Shown here: positions 60,811-64,000 of the stretch, one piece after another | Position numbering within the stretch: the stretch's first letter is position 1 | How the letters are laid out: the number at the start of each line of letters is the position of its first letter | Source: Bradyrhizobium lablabi | GTDB taxonomy: Bacteria > Pseudomonadota > Alphaproteobacteria > Rhizobiales > Xanthobacteraceae | Length of the DNA: 64,000 bases | Direction of reading: 5' to 3' | Assembly: GCF_900141755.1 (NCBI RefSeq) | Contig: NZ_LT670844.1 | Location: forward strand, 7,102,501 to 7,166,500 | Program-made: the position numbers and the translations under genes | Notes under the pieces: model-generated | Databases searched by the model: none | What the model was told of the DNA's origin: nothing | Seen by the model: only the letters and a program-made list of their open reading frames with translations

Positions 60811-61425
60811 ATGACGATGAACACTGGGCTGTACGGTATCGAATTGACCGGGCCCGCCGAAGTCGGCGGCAATTTCCCGGATCGGCCGGAAAAATCGGGG
60901 GTCAACTACTTCAAACTCGGACTTTTCTGGCTGCCGGCGGCCCTGATCGCCGGTTTTGCCTGCTGGATGCTGCTGTTTGGCTACGCCGGCCACAGCGCCG
61001 AACGCGAACCGGCGCGGATGGCGACTGCCGCGACCGAGCCGCCTCCATGGCCGGCAACCGTCACGAATGTCGCGCGGGACGGTTCCACCTTCGACCCGGC
61101 GACCGCGGAGGCGATCACGCCCGCGCAACCCGCCCCCGTCGACCGGCTCAAGATTTCATCGCAATCCTGGCGAAGGGGCGGGCTGGGGTCGAAGGCGCTC
61201 GTCACGCTCACGCTCCGCAATGCCAACAGTTACGCGGTCAAGGATATCGAGCTGTTTTGCTCATTTGCCCGCCGGGACGGCAGCCACCTGACCGACCGCA
61301 CCCGGGTGATCCATGATGTCGTCAACATGAAGAGCCGCAAGACCTTTGCCCGCATGCATGTCGGTTTCGTCAATATCAATGCCGATCTGGCCAAATGCTC
61401 GCTGGTCGCCGCGAGCCACCTCTAG
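60811..61425 (+). CDS. Single-pass membrane hypothetical protein
   Basis: This 204-residue protein starts at 60811 (or Met3 at 60817). One membrane segment is at about residues 37-57 (FWLPAALIAGFACWMLLFGY). The outer part is Ala/Pro-rich to about residue 115, then has a beta-sandwich-like domain with ALVTLTLRNANSYAVKDIELFCSFARRDGSHLTDRT and ending DLAKCSLVAASHL. The pattern resembles extracytoplasmic DUF3426/FxLYD-like domains. The function is unknown. Confidence 0.75.
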   Translation: MTMNTGLYGIELTGPAEVGGNFPDRPEKSGVNYFKLGLFWLPAALIAGFACWMLLFGYAGHSAEREPARMATAATEPPPWPATVTNVARDGSTFDPATAEAITPAQPAPVDRLKISSQSWRRGGLGSKALVTLTLRNANSYAVKDIELFCSFARRDGSHLTDRTRVIHDVVNMKSRKTFARMHVGFVNINADLAKCSLVAASHL

Positions 61426-61571
61426 CGCCCGATTTGGCAGCCGAGGCCCCGCGGGGGTAACGAAGCGGTAACTTCGTTGTTACGGGGGTCTGGCGGCCCT
61501 AGGAACCAATCGCAACATCCCTAGTTAGATTGTTAATCCGCGCCAATGCGTGCGGACGGAGTGATGCCGAA

Positions 61572-62060
61572 ATGCCCGTGGCGCGATATTTTATGTACGT
61601 CGGCGGAGTGTTGCTCGCGCTGCTGTTCGTCATCAATGCGTATTTGCCGGCGCCGCCGCCGGTTGCCGACAGAGCGGATGCGGAGCTGCCCGTGATCCGT
61701 ATTCATTCCGCGCGACAATGGCCCAAGGCCGTGGTTTTCGATACCAGCCAGCCTGCGCCCGCCCAGATCGCAAAGACCGAGACTGCCGCGCCGGCCCCGG
61801 CAACGGTTGCCGACGCCTCGGCGAAGGCGCGGGTGCGGGACGCGTTTGCGCAGCTTCAGCCATCCGATCTGAAGCAGGTGGAGAAGCAGGGAGCACAGCC
61901 CGACCCGAAAACGGCGGAAGTGAAAACGGCGGAAGTAAAGCCCCAACCCAAGCGCAGGGTTGCAAAAAGGCGTGTGGCGCCTCCCGTGGGTCCGCCGACG
62001 ATGCTGGTTGCACAGCAACCGCACTTTGGATTTGGGCTGTTCGGCAACAACGTTTGGTAA
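61572..62060 (+). CDS. Membrane-anchored Pro/Lys-rich hypothetical protein
   Basis: This 162-residue protein has an N-terminal membrane segment (YVGGVLLALLFVINAYL) followed by a low-complexity Ala/Pro/Lys region with a repeated KTAEVKTAEVK and RRVAKRRVAPP. It ends in HFGFGLFGNNVW. ATG at 61572 has GGAG ten bases upstream. Similar proteins are common in Bradyrhizobium as I recall, but no function is known. Confidence 0.7.
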   Translation: MPVARYFMYVGGVLLALLFVINAYLPAPPPVADRADAELPVIRIHSARQWPKAVVFDTSQPAPAQIAKTETAAPAPATVADASAKARVRDAFAQLQPSDLKQVEKQGAQPDPKTAEVKTAEVKPQPKRRVAKRRVAPPVGPPTMLVAQQPHFGFGLFGNNVW

Positions 62061-62441
62061 GAACCAGCTGGTAAGCTGGGTGTTTAGCGCGGCGGTTTTG
62101 CGCCGACCTTCGTTCTCGCCCCGCATCCTCTGAGTTTGTTCGCCGCTATCAGATGCCGCCAGGCAGTTCGATGCCTGCTTCCATCAAATCGCGAAGGAAT
62201 TTCCGCACCAGCAGCATGTTGGTTTCTTGCAGCACCGCGGGTCCTACCCAATATGGGTATGGCGACGGTCTCGCAGCGTCAATAGCGACTTGTGAGCGGA
62301 ATGATTTTCTCCGATAGATCACTGAGTTGCCGTGTGCGCAATTGGGCACGCGCCCTGGAAGCGCCGAGCCGACACTCGTCCCGCTTCAATTTACTGAATG
62401 GCTTACGATTCCCGATTCGGCATTTCGAATGGTTGGACCAC
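62061..62441. other. Intergenic region with one doubtful minus-strand frame
   Basis: Within this 381-base gap a minus-strand frame (62149-62349) ends in MLLVRKFLRDLMEAGIELPG, which looks protein-like but lacks a clear ribosome-binding site. I leave it unannotated. No repeat family or promoter stands out. Confidence 0.35.
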
Positions 62442-62657
62442 ATGACATTCATTATCGAAGCGACAAGAGACGATCACCGCACCGCTGACATCCGTTCCAG
62501 CGTCATTGATGCGGTGATATTGGCCCGGAAGCTTGCGGCGGATGGTTTTGCGGTTTCGATCAGCACACCAGCCGGGCGTCAATACGGCGCCGATCAGTTC
62601 AAGCTTTTGCTGACACGCGAAAGTTTGAGCTCGCAAGGAGCGGGCGAAGCGGAATGA
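62442..62657 (+). CDS. Small conserved hypothetical protein
   Basis: This 71-residue protein starts at the ATG at 62442 (MTFIIEATRDDHRTADIRSS). A longer frame from 62292 is unlikely because its first 50 residues look noncoding. It reads as an alpha/beta mini-domain with VIDAVILARKLAADGFAVSI. I recall similar short proteins in this genus, without known function. Confidence 0.65.
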   Translation: MTFIIEATRDDHRTADIRSSVIDAVILARKLAADGFAVSISTPAGRQYGADQFKLLLTRESLSSQGAGEAE

Positions 62658-62739
62658 GGGATGCGACGGCGTAGGACACCGCCGGGACCAGGGCGAGCAC
62701 GAGCGGGGCGCTATCGCTGCCGTTCGGCCGCGGCCCATT

Positions 62740-63228
62740 TCAAGGGCTCCGAGGACGATGCTTCGAGCGGCGTTTGACCGCTTCGGTCATTTTGCCGATC
62801 AAGCTCGCCATTGACTGCCGACGGCGCGTCGCGAAGTGGACCAGCGATCTGAGGTGTCCGACAAGGGGATTTCCGCTATTTTCCAGGTCGAGTTCGAATC
62901 TTTCGAGCGGAAATATCATTGCACATCCCGCCGGCTCGCTATTCCTTCGCGCAAATGAGCGCGCGGAATTTTCAAACAGAAAAATCCCGCCGATCTTGCC
63001 TCTCGCATCACGGGCAACCCAAAAGCCTTCGCTGTTGCGGCCGATGAAAAATGTCGGGATGGTGTCGTTGACGATACTGGGATCGAGCGGCTGAAACGGC
63101 GCGGTAGCTATGGTGGGCTCGTCGATCGGCGAAATGCCGCAGCGCTCGCCTTCCGGCTCGATCGCAGTGGTGGAGGTTGTTGGAGCACACCGAAACAGGT
63201 TTGGGCTGGTTAGCGGCACGGCGATCAT
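62740..63228 (-). CDS. Hypothetical protein
   Basis: From the Met at 63228 it is 162 residues; a longer frame starts at 63372. It contains FFIGRNSEGFWVARDARGKIGGIFLFENSARSFARR, given here by its core GRNSEGFWVARDARG, and a basic C-terminus. A Trp/Gly-rich strand pair followed by a helix suggests a small folded domain. No family is recognised. Confidence 0.65.
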   Translation of the reverse strand: MIAVPLTSPNLFRCAPTTSTTAIEPEGERCGISPIDEPTIATAPFQPLDPSIVNDTIPTFFIGRNSEGFWVARDARGKIGGIFLFENSARSFARRNSEPAGCAMIFPLERFELDLENSGNPLVGHLRSLVHFATRRRQSMASLIGKMTEAVKRRSKHRPRSP

Positions 63229-63500
63229 GGTGTCTTCGGCGGTTGCGGGCGTTCCCAAGGCACGGCCGTGGGCGAATGCGAATGATAAGCAGACGATGCC
63301 GTAGGAATGCGAGACGGGTTGGCGTCGCGCATCATAAGAAAAGTATAAGTATCGTGGGGCGAGCGGCCGCAAGGTTAATGCCTTAAGGTATTTATAGCGC
63401 GGCTATGAGAGCGCGCAGGAGGTCGTCTCGATTTCCTATGCGGTAATCTGCATCTTCGGATCGATAGCTCGCGATATGAGCTGACGATGGAGATCGGAAG

Positions 63501-63797
63501 ATGGCTCGCTCTCTTGCTGGCGGCGATGAACTTCCCGGCTTGATCCGCAACGATGGCCTTCAGAAAGGCTACAGGTTCGGCAGGATTCACGTCAGACGCG
63601 TTCGCGTGCGGACCGCCTTGAGCCGCGTTAGCGGCCGTCTGAAAGAGCTGATCGAAGCCGTCGCCGATGCGAAGCTGCGTCGGATGGAGCGCGAGCTTGA
63701 GCTTCGCGGTGCTGGTTTCGTGCGGGTCGAAGAGAGCCTTGTGGCGCGCCAATCGGCTTCGACAGCGCGTCCGCGGGGATCGAGATGGGAAAAATAG
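63501..63797 (+). CDS. Hypothetical small basic protein
   Basis: This 98-residue protein begins MARSLAGGDELPGLIRNDG and has a helical middle with RLKELIEAVADAKLRRMERELELRG. It is rich in Arg and Ala. The helical pattern favours this frame over the antisense one. No family is recognised. Confidence 0.55.
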   Translation: MARSLAGGDELPGLIRNDGLQKGYRFGRIHVRRVRVRTALSRVSGRLKELIEAVADAKLRRMERELELRGAGFVRVEESLVARQSASTARPRGSRWEK

Positions 63798-63837
63798 TCT
63801 CCACCGATTCCGGTTACCATTCCAAGAGGAGCGTCCG

Positions 63838-64000
63838 ATGCTTCGGCTTCCTTCCACCGTATCCCTTCTTATTTCCCTCCTGCGCCGCGCCCTCTGGGAC
63901 GGGTCAGCCGGGAAGTACCACCCGGAAGATCACTATATGCGTGGTCCCGGGCCGAAATGGCGGGAAAAGCATTTTGGCGACCGCACGCCCGCCGGCGGCC
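63838..64000 (+). CDS. Hypothetical protein (3' truncated by window)
   Basis: The frame is open from the ATG at 63838 to the window edge, 54 codons. AGGAG at 63827-63831 lies 6 bases before the start. The translation begins MLRLPSTVSLLISLLRRALW and continues with DHYMRGPGPKWREKHFGDRT. It is too short to classify. Confidence 0.5.
   Translation, partial: MLRLPSTVSLLISLLRRALWDGSAGKYHPEDHYMRGPGPKWREKHFGDRTPAGG

Overview
The window is GC-rich chromosomal DNA from an alphaproteobacterium, most likely Bradyrhizobium or a close relative in the Nitrobacteraceae. This rests on the order and sequence of the ribosomal genes, an ATP12-type F1 assembly factor, a fused 1163-residue indolepyruvate:ferredoxin oxidoreductase, a Trp/His/Arg-rich Tat-signal peptide, and several families of intergenic palindromes that I recall as typical of this group. 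I see no tRNA, rRNA, CRISPR array, transposase or phage module.

Bases 1-14333 hold an almost intact S10-spc-alpha ribosomal superoperon, all on the plus strand. It runs from rplC (cut by the left edge), rplD, rplW, rplB, rpsS, rplV, rpsC, rplP, rpmC and rpsQ, to rplN, rplX, rplE, rpsN, rpsH, rplF, rplR, rpsE, rpmD, rplO, secY and adk, then rpsM, rpsK, rpoA and rplQ. A strong intrinsic terminator follows rplQ. Oddities are a histone-H1-like Lys/Ala tail on adenylate kinase, a hairpin at the S10/spc junction, and palindromic repeats between rpmD and rplO and between rpsM and rpsK.

Bases 14382-43474 are a mosaic of short transcription units. They include a leucine-rich-repeat protein with a beta-helix-like N-terminal region, an SDR with a DUF1330 protein, a quinone oxidoreductase divergent from an HxlR regulator, a porin, an HtrA protease coupled to RarA, several exported alpha/beta hydrolases, an RluC/RluD-type pseudouridine synthase and ATP12. 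Further on are an orphan FliK/FlhB-C pair, a class D beta-lactamase, a propionyl-CoA carboxylase beta subunit, an exported nucleoside hydrolase, a GH108 muramidase, small exported peptides, an ArsR regulator, a PEP-mutase-family enzyme, a TRIC-type channel and a triheme cytochrome c.

Bases 43809-47300 encode the fused 2-oxoacid:ferredoxin oxidoreductase. An AT-richer patch follows (47301-48165) with a tandem-repeat secreted protein. Bases 48166-49107 are nongenic and made of repeats. Bases 49108-54613 look like a beta-oxidation-type module: a thiolase-fold protein, a DUF35 Zn-ribbon/OB-fold partner, a MaoC hydratase, an SDR dehydrogenase, a DapA-family lyase and a Nudix hydrolase. The thiolase-fold protein appears to lack the usual nucleophilic cysteine, which makes a retro-aldolase role possible.

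Bases 54815-64000 hold an EamA transporter, a large PAS sensor histidine kinase, a GrlR-like protein, a VOC protein and a run of small hypothetical exported or membrane proteins. The last gene is cut by the right edge. Family names come from reading the translations; no search was run.
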